Part shown: in pieces, positions 1 to 8,455 of the stretch
Layout: every line of letters starts with the position of its first letter
How positions within the stretch are numbered: position 1 is the first letter of the stretch
From: Pseudomonas sp. 7SR1
GTDB taxonomy: Bacteria > Pseudomonadota > Gammaproteobacteria > Pseudomonadales > Pseudomonadaceae
Direction: 5' to 3'
NCBI RefSeq assembly: GCF_900156465.1
Contig: NZ_LT707064.1
Location: forward strand, 6,026,202 to 6,090,201
DNA length: 64,000 nt
Position numbers and translations under genes: made by a program
Notes under the pieces: model-generated
What the model saw: only the letters and a program-made list of their open reading frames with translations
Told to the model about the DNA's origin: nothing
Database searches by the model: none

Positions 1-384
1 GGTGGTGTGGATGAACATGGTGCCGTCGCTGATCAGGTCGTGGCTGAACAGGCCGCAGAAGATCGAGTTGTACCAGGTCTCCGACAGCTCGTCGTCGAAG
101 CGCAGGTCGATCAGGCTGATGTAGGCGCTTTTCACCAGCGGCCAGCAACTGACGTCCATCAGCGCTTCGGCATCGAACGCCTGGCGCAGGCGGGTCACGG
201 TTTCGAAGACTTTTTCTTCGTACAGGTTGATTCGTGCCGCTGACGCCGCCTGTGCCTCCTGCCACCGGGCCTGCTCGAACCGGGCACGGGCGCCGTCGGT
301 GATCTGCCGGAAATGCTCCCGATAATCGTCGAAGCCTTCGAGGATCGAACGGGCGATATCGATGGCGGGCCATGGTTGCGGCAT
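1..384 (-). CDS. aceK: isocitrate dehydrogenase kinase/phosphatase, N-terminal part (partial)
   Basis: The gene runs off the left edge, so only the first 128 codons are visible. Reading from an ATG at 384 gives a product starting [20 protein letters not shown], with features of the AceK N-terminus further on (RFEQARW, then [15 protein letters not shown] about residues 105-119). AceK phosphorylates and dephosphorylates isocitrate dehydrogenase in the cytoplasm and so divides carbon between the TCA cycle and the glyoxylate shunt. The kinase domain lies outside the window, so integrity cannot be judged. The identification rests on recalled resemblance to the E. coli protein. Confidence 0.85.
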   Translation of the reverse strand, partial: MPQPWPAIDIARSILEGFDDYREHFRQITDGARARFEQARWQEAQAASAARINLYEEKVFETVTRLRQAFDAEALMDVSCWPLVKSAYISLIDLRFDDELSETWYNSIFCGLFSHDLISDGTMFIHTT

Positions 385-515
385 AGGGTGAACCTCGGCG
401 GGTCATATTTATTGTTGGCGACTGAGCTTAGAGGCCAATCGCGCGGCAACGCAACCATTGCCATCGGTCTTCGCGGGGGCGACACTTGCCAGCCAACCAC
501 GGAAGGAACCCCCTC

Positions 516-1427
516 TTGAACCTCGTCGATCTCCTGCGTCTGCTGTCACTGGCCGCCATCTGGGGGGCGAGCTTTCTGTTCATGCGCATCATCGCCCCTG
601 TCATCGGTACGATCCCCACCGCATTCTTTCGTGTGTCCATCGCCTTCGTCGGGTTGCTGGTGATCCTGGCGCTGATGCGTATCGACTGGAATTTTCGTGG
701 CAAGCTGAAAGTCGTGATGGGCCTGGGCCTGATCAACTCCGGCATCCCGGCCACCTTCTATTCCCTGGCGGCCCAGGTGCTGCCGGCCGGTTATTCGGCG
801 ATCTTCAACGCCACGACACCGCTGATGGGGGTGCTGATCGGCGGACTGTTCTTCAGCGAGCAACTCACCGTGGCGAAAGTCAGTGGCGTGTTCCTCGGCC
901 TGTTGGGCGTCGGCATCCTGACCGGCGCCGGTCCGGTGGCCTTCGACCTGCAATTGCTGATGGGCGCCCTCGCCTGCCTGATGGCGACCACCTGCTATGG
1001 CTTCGCCGGTTTCCTCACCCGGCGCTGGCTCGATCATCAAGGCGGGCTGGACAGCCGACTCTCGGCGCTGGGCAGCATGTTCGGCGCCACGGTGTTCCTG
1101 CTGCCGCTGTTCGGCTACAGCGTCATCAGCCAGCCACCGGCCAGCTGGGGCGGCTGGAGCGTCTGGCTGTCGCTGCTGGGACTGGGCCTGGTGTGTACCG
1201 CCCTGGCGTACATCCTCTACTTCCGCTTGCTCAGCGCCATCGGTCCGGTCAAATCCATGACCGTCACGTTCCTGATCCCGCCGTTCGGCGTGCTGTGGGG
1301 GGCGCTGCTGCTGGATGAGCCGTTGGGCATGGCACACCTGTATGGCGGGGTGTTGATTGCGGCGGCGTTGTGGCTGGTGTTGAAACCGGCGGCCCAGACG
1401 TCCGTTCAGGTGCCTCAGCGTCGCTGA
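516..1427 (+). CDS. EamA-family (DMT superfamily) membrane transporter
   Basis: This is an inner-membrane protein of about 303 residues with ten predicted hydrophobic segments arranged as two EamA repeats. The family contains exporters of amino acids and other metabolites, and the substrate cannot be read from the sequence. I chose the TTG at 516 because GGAAGGA (501-507) lies 8 nt upstream. An in-frame TTG at 486 is longer but has no such site. The product then starts MNLVDLLRLLSLAAIWGASF, and the WGASF motif is typical of EamA repeat 1. It converges on a second EamA gene at 1523-2386 with a REP pair between them. The two proteins differ clearly and do not look like a recent duplication. Confidence 0.85.
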   Translation: MNLVDLLRLLSLAAIWGASFLFMRIIAPVIGTIPTAFFRVSIAFVGLLVILALMRIDWNFRGKLKVVMGLGLINSGIPATFYSLAAQVLPAGYSAIFNATTPLMGVLIGGLFFSEQLTVAKVSGVFLGLLGVGILTGAGPVAFDLQLLMGALACLMATTCYGFAGFLTRRWLDHQGGLDSRLSALGSMFGATVFLLPLFGYSVISQPPASWGGWSVWLSLLGLGLVCTALAYILYFRLLSAIGPVKSMTVTFLIPPFGVLWGALLLDEPLGMAHLYGGVLIAAALWLVLKPAAQTSVQVPQRR

Positions 1428-1431
1428 AAAT

Positions 1432-1494
1432 GCCATCGCCAGCAGACCCACTCCCACAAGGATCACCCTGTGGGAGCGAGGCCGCTGCGATGGC
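1432..1494. repeat. REP-type inverted pair between convergent EamA genes
   Basis: Nested inverted repeats: GCCATCGC (1432-1439) pairs with GCGATGGC (1487-1494), and CTCCCACA (1451-1458) with TGTGGGAG (1469-1476). The same GTGGGAGCGAG core recurs in other gaps of this window. It lies between convergent genes, where such a hairpin could help end transcription on both strands. Confidence 0.8.
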
Positions 1495-1522
1495 GGTCGT
1501 ACAGTCACTCTCGCGCTGGTGG

Positions 1523-2386
1523 TCAGCGGCTTTTACGAAACACGAACGCCAGCCCGATGATAATCAGCACCATCCCCAGCACGCTCAACAACGCCAGCCG
1601 GTTGCCGAATACCAGGTAATCCATGATGGCCGTCACCGCCGGCACCAGGTAGAACAGGCTGGTGACATTCACCAGGTTGCCCCGTGCGATCAAGCGGTAC
1701 AGCAACAACGTCGCCAGTACCGAGACCACCAGCGCCATCCACAACACCGGCACGATGAAACCCGCGTTGTGCTCGAAGTGAAACGGCTGGAACGGCACGA
1801 ACACCGCACACAGGACAAGCCCGGCCAGGTACTGGACAGGCAGCGTGCCCAAGGGATTGTCGGTGATGCGTTTCTGCATGATCGAGCCGGCCGTCATGCT
1901 CAACAGCGCCAGCAGCCCGCACAGCATCCCGGCCAGGGACATACCGGCCAGGCCGATGCCCTGGTACACCACCATGACCAGCCCGGCCAACCCCAGCATC
2001 AGGCCGAACATCCGCTGCCAGGAGCGCTGGCGCTCCATGAGCACCACGGTAAGGATCGGCTGCACACCCATCAGCGTCGCCATCACCCCGGGCGTGACGT
2101 TCATCTGCAGCGCCAACAGATAGAAAATCTGATAGGCGCCCAACAGCACGAGCCCGGTGGCCGTTGCGTACAACATCGGTTGGCCCGCCTTGGGCAACTT
2201 GAACTTTAACACCGGGATCAAGACCACCAAGGCGCACAGGGCGATGGCAAAGCGGATCAGCAGGAACGCGAAGGGCGAAGCATGGGCCAGGCCCAGTTTG
2301 GAAAAGATCGCCCCGCTGCTCCACAGCAGGACGAACAGGCTCGTGGAAGCCGCCGCCAATAAGGCGTTTCTGGAAAGGAAAAACAT
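1523..2386 (-). CDS. EamA-family (DMT superfamily) membrane transporter
   Basis: An inner-membrane transporter of 287 residues, starting MFFLSRNALLAAASTSLFVLLW, with the FVLLWSSGAIFSKLGL signature of EamA repeat 1 and about ten hydrophobic segments. The ATG at 2386 is preferred over a GTG at 2395 because AGGTGG sits 5 nt upstream of the ATG and would overlap the GTG. The substrate is unknown. The gene is unusual for its roughly 300-nt, hairpin-rich leader carrying a possible 54-codon upstream ORF behind a good sigma-70 promoter. This suggests control by attenuation or another RNA-level switch. Nothing indicates truncation. Confidence 0.85.
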   Translation of the reverse strand: MFFLSRNALLAAASTSLFVLLWSSGAIFSKLGLAHASPFAFLLIRFAIALCALVVLIPVLKFKLPKAGQPMLYATATGLVLLGAYQIFYLLALQMNVTPGVMATLMGVQPILTVVLMERQRSWQRMFGLMLGLAGLVMVVYQGIGLAGMSLAGMLCGLLALLSMTAGSIMQKRITDNPLGTLPVQYLAGLVLCAVFVPFQPFHFEHNAGFIVPVLWMALVVSVLATLLLYRLIARGNLVNVTSLFYLVPAVTAIMDYLVFGNRLALLSVLGMVLIIIGLAFVFRKSR

Positions 2387-2416
2387 GAATACCACCTGTT
2401 ATCAGGCAAAGAGCCA

Positions 2417-2680
2417 ACTCAGCCGAAGCTGAAGTCCAGTAGTTTTTTCAGGCGGGCACAGGGAACGGCAACGACGGCCGATCAGCCCTGAACGCCAACA
2501 CCTGGCGGTGATACGACGGCGTACACCGCAGGGCTACTGACAGGTGGAGGGTATTGACCGATCTGCCCACGCTGCTGGTCCCCGCACGGCACGACGCCAG
2601 CGTTCAACGCTGGAACCACAACCGCGATGACAGGGGATACAGACATGAGTCGATCTCTGGAAGGATGGGTTTGATAACCC
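2417..2680 (-). promoter_or_regulatory. structured 5' leader of the EamA transporter gene
   Basis: The 300-nt gap ahead of the transporter contains four strong inverted repeats on the transcribed (minus) strand: GGGTT/AACCC with a 4-nt loop (2667-2680), CCAGCGTT/AACGCTGG (2597-2613), a roughly 10-bp stem with one bulge (2505-2529), and a UUCG-tetraloop hairpin with CAGC/GCTG at its tip (2417-2435). No U-tract follows the last hairpin, so it is not a plain intrinsic terminator. I recognise no described riboswitch class here. Confidence 0.5.
2482..2646 (-). CDS. possible 54-aa leader ORF ahead of the EamA transporter
   Basis: On the minus strand an ATG at 2646 opens 54 codons ending in TGA at 2482, about 95 nt before the transporter start. 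The product begins MSVSPVIAVVVPAL and is rich in Val, Pro and Gly, with no recognisable domain. Its codon third positions are less GC-rich than in neighbouring genes, and only a weak CAGAG lies upstream, so it may not be translated. The Val/Ile cluster near the start would suit a ribosome-stalling leader for a branched-chain amino acid exporter. That is speculation. Confidence 0.3.
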   Translation of the reverse strand: MSVSPVIAVVVPALNAGVVPCGDQQRGQIGQYPPPVSSPAVYAVVSPPGVGVQG

Positions 2681-2690
2681 GAGAGCGCCG

Positions 2691-2720
2691 ACTATAACCA
2701 GCGCTCGAGGTGCAATGCAA
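2691..2720 (-). promoter_or_regulatory. sigma-70 promoter for the leader and EamA gene
   Basis: On the minus strand, TTGCAT (2715-2720) and TATAGT (2691-2696) are separated by 18 bp. Both hexamers are close to consensus. The promoter sits at the very end of and just past lpxO and would start a transcript with a leader of about 300 nt. Confidence 0.55.
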
Positions 2721-2723
2721 TGC

Positions 2724-3662
2724 TCAGACGAACAACCAGTAGCCCAATGCCGTCAGCACCGCTACCGCCAGGACGGGTCGCATCACGCGGTAGGCCTTGG
2801 GATGCTGGCGCTTCCACTGCTTGACCCGGCCACTGATACCGTCGCTGAACGACTTGCTCCAGGCATAGGCCCGGTTGATACCGCCGACATGTTCGTCGTC
2901 CAGGTTCTGCGGCGCGGTGGCACGTCCCAGGAAGGCGCTGATGGTGCGGTTGAGGCGCGTCATCAGTTGGCTTTTCAGCGGCCGCTCGACATCACAGAAC
3001 AGGATCACGCGGGTCTGGGGTGTTTCATTCTTGACCCAATGCACATAGGTTTCGTCGAACATCACGTCTTCGCCATCGCGCCAGGCGTAGATCTGGCCGT
3101 CGACAAAGATCCGGCAATGTTCGGAGTTGGGTGTGGAAAGCCCCAGGTGGTAGCGCAGCGAGCCGGCAAACGGGTCGCGATGGGGATTCAAGTGGCTGTC
3201 ACCCGGAAGCAGGGCGAACATGGCGCCCCGGACGTTGGGAATGCGGTTGACCAATTCCACGGTCCTGGGGCACAGCTGCTCGGCCGACGGTAACGGCTTG
3301 TCGTACCACTTGAGGTAGAACCGCTTCCAGCCCTTCTTGAAGAACGAGCCGAAGCCGGCGTCGTTGTTCTTTTCGGCAGCCCGGATGTATCCCTCGTCGA
3401 ACAGGCGCATGGCCTCGTCGCGAATGACCTGCCAGTTGTCCTTGAGCACATCCAGTTCCGGGAACTTGCTGCGGTCCAGATAGGGTTTGGAAGGCACTCC
3501 GGAGAACAGGTACATCAAGGCATTGTAAGGGGCGAACAACGCCGAGTGGTTGACGAACTGGCGCAACACCGGCAGGCGTGCCCTGCCGCGCAGGTGCACA
3601 TAGAGGGTACTGCCTATGAACACCAGCAAGACCGACGCCTTGGCGACGAACGAAACGGTCAT
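2724..3662 (-). CDS. lpxO: LpxO-type lipid A hydroxylase (aspartyl/asparaginyl beta-hydroxylase family)
   Basis: The product is an Fe(II)/2-oxoglutarate dioxygenase of 312 residues. LpxO hydroxylates a secondary acyl chain of lipid A at the cytoplasmic face of the inner membrane. The sequence shows an N-terminal membrane anchor (VLLVFIGSTLYVHLRG), the metal site HRDPFAGSLRYHLGL with the distal His in YVHWVKN and a following Arg for 2-oxoglutarate, and a C-terminal hydrophobic tail (VLAVAVLTALGYWLFV). The ATG at 3662 has AAGGAG 7 nt upstream; a longer frame to 3722 has no such site. It lies downstream of cysK on the same strand but with a 240-nt gap, so it probably has its own promoter. Other acyl hydroxylase roles within the family remain possible. 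Confidence 0.8.
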   Translation of the reverse strand: MTVSFVAKASVLLVFIGSTLYVHLRGRARLPVLRQFVNHSALFAPYNALMYLFSGVPSKPYLDRSKFPELDVLKDNWQVIRDEAMRLFDEGYIRAAEKNNDAGFGSFFKKGWKRFYLKWYDKPLPSAEQLCPRTVELVNRIPNVRGAMFALLPGDSHLNPHRDPFAGSLRYHLGLSTPNSEHCRIFVDGQIYAWRDGEDVMFDETYVHWVKNETPQTRVILFCDVERPLKSQLMTRLNRTISAFLGRATAPQNLDDEHVGGINRAYAWSKSFSDGISGRVKQWKRQHPKAYRVMRPVLAVAVLTALGYWLFV

Positions 3663-3802
3663 TTTCAAACTCCTTGTCAAAAACTTAAGCGACGCCAATT
3701 GCCCGACGTAGCCGAAGGCCATAGTAAAGATTCATGGCCCGGGTAAAAACCGTCCGACGCAACATTCTCTGTTGAGTAAAACGCAATAAACCCTTCTAGC
3801 AT

Positions 3803-3827
3803 GCGTCAGCTGAACCAAGGCTGACGC
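3803..3827. repeat. 8-9-8 inverted repeat between cysK and lpxO
   Basis: GCGTCAGC (3803-3810) and GCTGACGC (3820-3827) are perfect inverted arms around a 9-nt spacer. On the minus strand it follows cysK and precedes lpxO. There is no immediate T-run, so it may be either a weak terminator of cysK or a protein-binding site in the lpxO promoter region. Confidence 0.45.
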
Positions 3828-3852
3828 CAGCAAACATTGTCCTCTGGTTCTC

Positions 3853-3878
3853 GCGGCGAGGGGATATCCCCTCGTCGC
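3853..3878. repeat. REP-like palindrome after cysK
   Basis: CGAGGGG-ATAT-CCCCTCG with flanking GCG/CGC forms a near-perfect hairpin just past the cysK stop. It belongs to the GGCGAGGGG repeat type seen again at 12344-12483, and could protect or end the cysK transcript. Confidence 0.6.
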
Positions 3879-3902
3879 CTCAGGCTTGCTTTCAACCCGA
3901 CG

Positions 3903-4877
3903 TCACTGCTGGGTCTCCTGTTCGGTGAACAGGTCGCTGAACAGCATGCTCGACAGGTACCGCTCGCCGGAATCCGGCAGGATCACCACCAGGGTCTTGC
4001 CCTGCATCTCCGGTTTTTCCGCCAGGCGCACAGCCACGGCCATCGCCGCGCCACAGGAGATGCCGCAGAGAATTCCCTCCTCCTGCATCAGTCGCAAAGC
4101 CATGGCCTTGGATTCGTCGTCGGTGACCCGCTCGACCTGGTCGACCATCGTCAGGTCGAGATTCTTCGGCACGAATCCCGCCCCGATTCCCTGGATCTTG
4201 TGGGGGCTTGGCTTGATTTCCTGGCCTGCCATCGCCTGGGTGATCACTGGCGAACTCTCGGGCTCCACCGCCACCGACAGGATCGGCTTGCCACAAGTGT
4301 TCTTGATATACCGTGAAACCCCGGTAATGGTTCCGCCGGTGCCCACGCCCGCGACCAACACATCCACTGCGCCATCGGTGTCGTTCCAGATTTCCGGGCC
4401 GGTGGTTTTTTCGTGGATGGCCGGGTTCGCCGGGTTATCGAACTGTTGGGGCATGAAATAGGTGTCGGGGTCGCTGGCGACGATTTGCGTGGCCTTCTCG
4501 ATGGCCCCTTTCATCCCCTTGGCCGGCTCGGTCAGCACCAGCTCGGCGCCAAGGGCCTTGAGCACCTTGCGTCGTTCGATGCTCATGGACGCCGGCATGG
4601 TCAGCATCAGCTTGTAACCACGGGCCGCAGCCACGAACGCCAGGCCGATGCCGGTGTTGCCCGAGGTGGGCTCGACAATGGTCATGCCCGGCTTGAGCCG
4701 GCCCGTGCTTTCCGCGTCCCAGATCATGTTCGCACCGATCCGGCACTTGACCGAATAGCCCGGGTTACGCCCTTCGATCTTGGCCAGGATGGTCACGCCC
4801 CGCGGGGCGATGCGGTTGATCTGCACCAATGGCGTATTGCCTATGGAATGGGCGTTATCAGCGTATATACGGCTCAT
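3903..4877 (-). CDS. cysK: cysteine synthase A (O-acetylserine sulfhydrylase)
   Basis: A cytoplasmic PLP enzyme of 324 residues that makes L-cysteine from O-acetylserine and sulfide. The PLP lysine is Lys44 in [14 protein letters not shown]. The substrate-binding [11 protein letters not shown] loop (about 71-81) and the glycine-rich [10 protein letters not shown] phosphate loop (about 178-187) are intact, and the C-terminal region has [10 protein letters not shown]. The ATG at 4877 has AAGGA 8 nt upstream; the longer frame to 4907 is not supported. Length and motifs favour CysK over CysM. It is divergent from the DUF748 gene at 5022. Confidence 0.93.
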   Translation of the reverse strand: MSRIYADNAHSIGNTPLVQINRIAPRGVTILAKIEGRNPGYSVKCRIGANMIWDAESTGRLKPGMTIVEPTSGNTGIGLAFVAAARGYKLMLTMPASMSIERRKVLKALGAELVLTEPAKGMKGAIEKATQIVASDPDTYFMPQQFDNPANPAIHEKTTGPEIWNDTDGAVDVLVAGVGTGGTITGVSRYIKNTCGKPILSVAVEPESSPVITQAMAGQEIKPSPHKIQGIGAGFVPKNLDLTMVDQVERVTDDESKAMALRLMQEEGILCGISCGAAMAVAVRLAEKPEMQGKTLVVILPDSGERYLSSMLFSDLFTEQETQQ

Positions 4878-5021
4878 GGCTGGGTCCTTAATGCGGCGTG
4901 AATTCAAGCGACTAAAGGTATGCCTGTTGCCCCTGGGCGTCCAGTTGCACCGAACGTCCGCCTGTCACGACAGTCAATGGCTTTGGGGGTGTTCTCAAGA
5001 ACAGGCTGGAGACTCAATGAC

Positions 5022-6098
5022 ATGAAACGTCGATACAGCTGGCCACTGTGGGCCGTCGCCGCCATCGTTGCGCTGCTGGTGACCCTGCACCTGGCCCTGC
5101 CTTACCTGGTGCGCGACTACCTCAACGATCGGCTGGCCGACATGGGCGACTACCGTGGCCGGATCGCCGATGTGGACCTGGCGCTCTGGCGCGGGGCCTA
5201 CCGCATCAACGGCCTGCAGATCGTCAAGGTCGACGGCAAGGTCCCGGTGCCGTTCGTCGATGCACCGTTGATCGACTTGTCGGTGAGCTGGCATTCGCTG
5301 TGGTACGACCATGCGGTGGTGGCACAGGTGGAGTTCACCCACCCCGAGGTGAACTTCGTCGACGGCGGGGCCAACCGCCAGAATTCCCAGACCGGCCGGG
5401 GCACCGACTGGCGCGAACAACTGGGCAAGCTGCTGCCCATTACCCTCAACGAGGTAAGGCTAAACGACGGCAAGGTCACCTTCCGCAATTTCAATTCAAA
5501 GCCACCGGTCAACCTGCGGGCCACCAACGTCAACGCCAGTTTCTATAACCTGACCAACGTGGTGGACACCGAGGGCAAGCGCGACGCCCGCTTCGAGGGC
5601 AAGGCGCTGGTGGCCGAGCACGCCCCGCTGGAAGTCCAGGCCACGTTCGACCCGCTGAGCAATTTCGAGGAATTCGAGTTCCGCCTGCGGGCCAGGAACA
5701 TCGAACTCAAGCGCCTGAACGACTTCGCCGCGGCCTACGGCAAATTCGATTTCAATGCCGGCCATGGCGACCTGGTGATCGAGGCGCAAGCCGAGAACGC
5801 CAGGCTCAGCGGCTACATCAAGCCCTTGCTGCGGGACGTGGATGTGTTCGACTGGCAGCAGGATGTGGAGAACGAAAAAAAGAACATCTTTCGCTCGGTC
5901 TGGGAAGCCTTGGTGGGCACGGGCGAGACGGCGCTCAAGAACCAGCGCAAGAACCAGTTCGCCACCCGGGTGGAACTCAGCGGCAACGTCCACCAGCAGG
6001 ACATCAGCGCTTTCGAGGCCTTCCTGCAGATCTTGCGCAACGGTTTCGTCCAGGCGTTCAACGCCCGCTATGAACAACCGGCACCCTCGACCGAGTAA
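5022..6098 (+). CDS. DUF748 domain protein, membrane-anchored
   Basis: The product has 358 residues with one N-terminal transmembrane segment (WAVAAIVALLVTLHLALPYLV) followed by a large periplasmic part. The opening VRDYLNDRLADMGDYRGRIADVDLALWRGAYRINGLQIVK pattern is typical of DUF748 proteins, which resemble AsmA-like bridge proteins between the inner and outer membranes. The biochemical role is not established. The start is the ATG at 5022, with GGAGA at 5008-5012. Longer in-frame starts have no ribosome site. It is divergent from cysK, with about 140 nt between the starts. Confidence 0.75.
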   Translation: MKRRYSWPLWAVAAIVALLVTLHLALPYLVRDYLNDRLADMGDYRGRIADVDLALWRGAYRINGLQIVKVDGKVPVPFVDAPLIDLSVSWHSLWYDHAVVAQVEFTHPEVNFVDGGANRQNSQTGRGTDWREQLGKLLPITLNEVRLNDGKVTFRNFNSKPPVNLRATNVNASFYNLTNVVDTEGKRDARFEGKALVAEHAPLEVQATFDPLSNFEEFEFRLRARNIELKRLNDFAAAYGKFDFNAGHGDLVIEAQAENARLSGYIKPLLRDVDVFDWQQDVENEKKNIFRSVWEALVGTGETALKNQRKNQFATRVELSGNVHQQDISAFEAFLQILRNGFVQAFNARYEQPAPSTE

Positions 6099-6196
6099 GG
6101 TCTGCGTCTTTCTGTGGCGAGGGTAGCCCCATGCAGATACGCCGAGACCGAGTCAGCATGTGACGCTCCATTCAGAGACTGAATACAGCGTCTGCG

Positions 6197-6226
6197 TTCA
6201 CAGTCGGCGGGACGTCGCGTTATAGT
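6197..6226 (+). promoter_or_regulatory. sigma-70 promoter for the MoxR/VWA operon
   Basis: TTCACA (6197-6202) and TATAGT (6221-6226) are 18 bp apart. A start near 6233 would leave a leader of about 60 nt before the MoxR ATG at 6292, which also argues against the upstream in-frame ATG at 6232 being the true start. Confidence 0.5.
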
Positions 6227-6291
6227 CGGGCATGGCATTTATTTCGCGCCCCGCCTCGTCCAGGCCGGCGCTCCCGTTCGAGGAATCGCAG

Positions 6292-7137
6292 ATGAAGTTC
6301 GAAGGCACCAGCGCCTATGTGGCTACCGATGACCTGAAACTGGCCGTCAACGCCGCCATCACCCTGGAGCGGCCACTGCTGGTCAAGGGCGAACCGGGCA
6401 CCGGCAAGACCATGCTGGCCGAACAACTGGCGCAGTCCTTCGGGGCGCGGTTGATCACCTGGCACATCAAGTCCACCACCAAGGCCCACCAGGGCCTGTA
6501 CGAGTACGACGCGGTCAGCCGGCTGCGGGATTCGCAGCTGGGCGTGGACAAGGTCCACGACGTGCGCAACTACCTGAAGAAAGGCAAGCTGTGGGAAGCC
6601 TTCGAGTCCGAAGAACGGGTGATCCTGCTGATCGACGAGATCGACAAGGCCGACATCGAGTTCCCCAACGACCTGCTGCAGGAACTCGACAAGATGGAGT
6701 TCTACGTCTACGAGACCGACGAAACCATCAAGGCCAAGCAGCGCCCGATCATCATCATTACCTCCAACAATGAAAAGGAGCTGCCGGACGCCTTCCTGCG
6801 CCGCTGCTTCTTCCATTACATCGCCTTCCCCGATCGCGCCACGCTGCAGAAAATCGTCGACGTGCACTACCCGGACATCAAGAAGGACCTGGTCAGCGAA
6901 GCGCTGGACGTGTTCTTCGACGTGCGCAAGGTGCCGGGCCTGAAGAAGAAACCTTCCACCTCCGAACTGGTGGACTGGCTCAAGCTGCTGATGGCCGACA
7001 ACATCGGCGAAGCGGTGCTGCGCGAACGCGATCCGACCAAGGCCATCCCGCCGCTGGCCGGCGCACTGGTCAAGAACGAGCAGGACGTGCAACTGCTGGA
7101 GCGCCTGGCGTTCATGAGCCGTCGCGGTACTCGCTGA
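6292..7137 (+). CDS. MoxR-family AAA+ ATPase
   Basis: A cytoplasmic AAA+ ATPase of 281 residues. Walker A is GEPGTGKTM (about residues 38-46), Walker B is ILLIDEIDKAD (about 111-121), and sensor 1 is IITSNNEKELPDAFLRRC with the arginine finger. MoxR proteins act as chaperones that mature partner enzymes together with a von Willebrand A protein. Here that partner is the next gene, 34 nt downstream on the same strand. The ATG at 6292 has AGGAA 6 nt upstream. An ATG at 6232 is in frame but overlaps the predicted transcription start. The client protein is unknown. Confidence 0.88.
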   Translation: MKFEGTSAYVATDDLKLAVNAAITLERPLLVKGEPGTGKTMLAEQLAQSFGARLITWHIKSTTKAHQGLYEYDAVSRLRDSQLGVDKVHDVRNYLKKGKLWEAFESEERVILLIDEIDKADIEFPNDLLQELDKMEFYVYETDETIKAKQRPIIIITSNNEKELPDAFLRRCFFHYIAFPDRATLQKIVDVHYPDIKKDLVSEALDVFFDVRKVPGLKKKPSTSELVDWLKLLMADNIGEAVLRERDPTKAIPPLAGALVKNEQDVQLLERLAFMSRRGTR

Positions 7138-7171
7138 TCCGCTTCGGTTAACAAGAGCGAGGGCGATTGCC

Positions 7172-8350
7172 ATGCTGCTGAACCTGTTCAATGAGATGCG
7201 CGCCGCCAAGGTGCCCGTGTCCGTGCGTGAACTGCTGGACTTGATCAACGCGCTGAAGCAGCGGGTGATCTTCGCCGACATGGACGAGTTCTATTACCTG
7301 TCCCGGGCGATCCTGGTGAAGGATGAACGGCACTTCGACAAATTCGACCGGGCGTTCGCCGCGTACTTCAATGGCCTGGAAAAACTCGACGACCATCTCC
7401 AGGCCCTGATTCCCGAAGATTGGTTGCGCAAGGAGTTCGAGCGTTCGCTGACCGACGAAGAGCGCGCGCAGATCCAGTCCCTGGGTGGCCTGGACAAGCT
7501 GATCGAAGAATTCAAGAAACGCCTGGAAGAACAGAAGGAACGCCATGCCGGCGGCAACAAGTGGATCGGCACCGGCGGCACCAGCCCATTCGGCTCCGGC
7601 GGCTTCAACCCCGAAGGTATCCGCGTCGGCGACGCGGGCAAGCGCCAGGGCAAGGCCGTGAAGGTCTGGGACCAGCGCGAATACAAGAACCTCGACGACC
7701 AGGTCGAGCTGGGCACCCGCAATATCAAGATCGCCCTGCGCCGGCTGCGCAAGTTCGCCCGCCAGGGCGCGGCCGAAGAGCTGGACATCGATGGCACCAT
7801 CGACCACACCGCCCGGGATGCCGGTCTGCTGAATATCCAGATGCGTCCGGAACGGCGCAACACCGTCAAGCTGTTGCTGCTGTTCGACATCGGCGGTTCC
7901 ATGGATGCCCATGTGAAGATCTGCGAGGAACTGTTCTCGGCCTGCAAGACCGAGTTCAAGCACCTGGAGTATTTCTACTTCCACAACTTCGTGTACGAAT
8001 CGGTGTGGAAAAACAACCTGCGCCGCACCTCGGAACGCACGTCGACCCTGGACCTGCTGCACAAGTACGGTCCCGACTACAAGGTGATCTTCATCGGCGA
8101 CGCCGCCATGGCGCCCTATGAAATCACCCAGGCTGGTGGCAGCGTCGAACACTGGAACGAAGAAGCCGGCTACGTGTGGATGCAGCGCTTCATGGAAACC
8201 TACAAGAAGCTCATCTGGATCAACCCTTATCCCAAGGACACCTGGGGTTATACCGCCTCGACCAATATCGTGCGGGAACTGGTGGAGGATCGGATGTATC
8301 CGCTGACCTTGCGGGGGTTGGAAGAAGGGATGCGGTTTCTGTCCAAGTAG
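7172..8350 (+). CDS. VWA domain protein, CoxE-like, partner of MoxR ATPase
   Basis: The product has 392 residues with no signal peptide. The N-terminal half is helical and charged, and a Gly-rich linker (about 130-150) precedes a C-terminal von Willebrand A domain. The metal-ion site is LLLFDIGGSMDAHVKI, in which DIGGS replaces the usual DxSxS. The domain ends with WINPYPKDTWGYTAS. CoxE-like proteins pair with MoxR ATPases to insert cofactors or assemble complexes. The gene follows moxR by 34 nt and ends just before a REP pair. Confidence 0.8.
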   Translation: MLLNLFNEMRAAKVPVSVRELLDLINALKQRVIFADMDEFYYLSRAILVKDERHFDKFDRAFAAYFNGLEKLDDHLQALIPEDWLRKEFERSLTDEERAQIQSLGGLDKLIEEFKKRLEEQKERHAGGNKWIGTGGTSPFGSGGFNPEGIRVGDAGKRQGKAVKVWDQREYKNLDDQVELGTRNIKIALRRLRKFARQGAAEELDIDGTIDHTARDAGLLNIQMRPERRNTVKLLLLFDIGGSMDAHVKICEELFSACKTEFKHLEYFYFHNFVYESVWKNNLRRTSERTSTLDLLHKYGPDYKVIFIGDAAMAPYEITQAGGSVEHWNEEAGYVWMQRFMETYKKLIWINPYPKDTWGYTASTNIVRELVEDRMYPLTLRGLEEGMRFLSK

Positions 8351-8376
8351 ACGCTTTGGTGCCTTTCAGGGCCTCA

Positions 8377-8450
8377 TCGCGAGCAAGCTCGCTCCCACAC
8401 GGGATCTTCATCACACAAAAGATCCCCTGTGGGAGCGAGCCTGCTCGCGA
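8377..8450. repeat. REP pair
   Basis: Two inverted REP copies: TCGCGAGCAAGCTCGCTCCCACA at the left and its near-complement ending TGCTCGCGA at the right, about 27 nt apart, with inner arms GGGATCTT/AAGATCCC. It lies between the convergent VWA and pxpC genes. Confidence 0.85.
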
Positions 8451-8455
8451 AGCTT

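Noticed and set aside
458..1318. Long plus-strand frame overlapping the first EamA gene.
   Set aside because: It is an out-of-frame shadow with Arg/Pro-rich composition and no start signal; the frame starting at 516 encodes the membrane protein.
2505..2529. Hairpin with an ACGG loop on the plus strand, like one half of a guanidine-II riboswitch.
   Set aside because: It is a single hairpin and the downstream gene lies on the other strand, where the loop reads CCGT.
8377..8450. Repeated palindromes as CRISPR units.
   Set aside because: The copies are inverted pairs scattered between genes, with no regular spacers or cas genes. They are REP elements.
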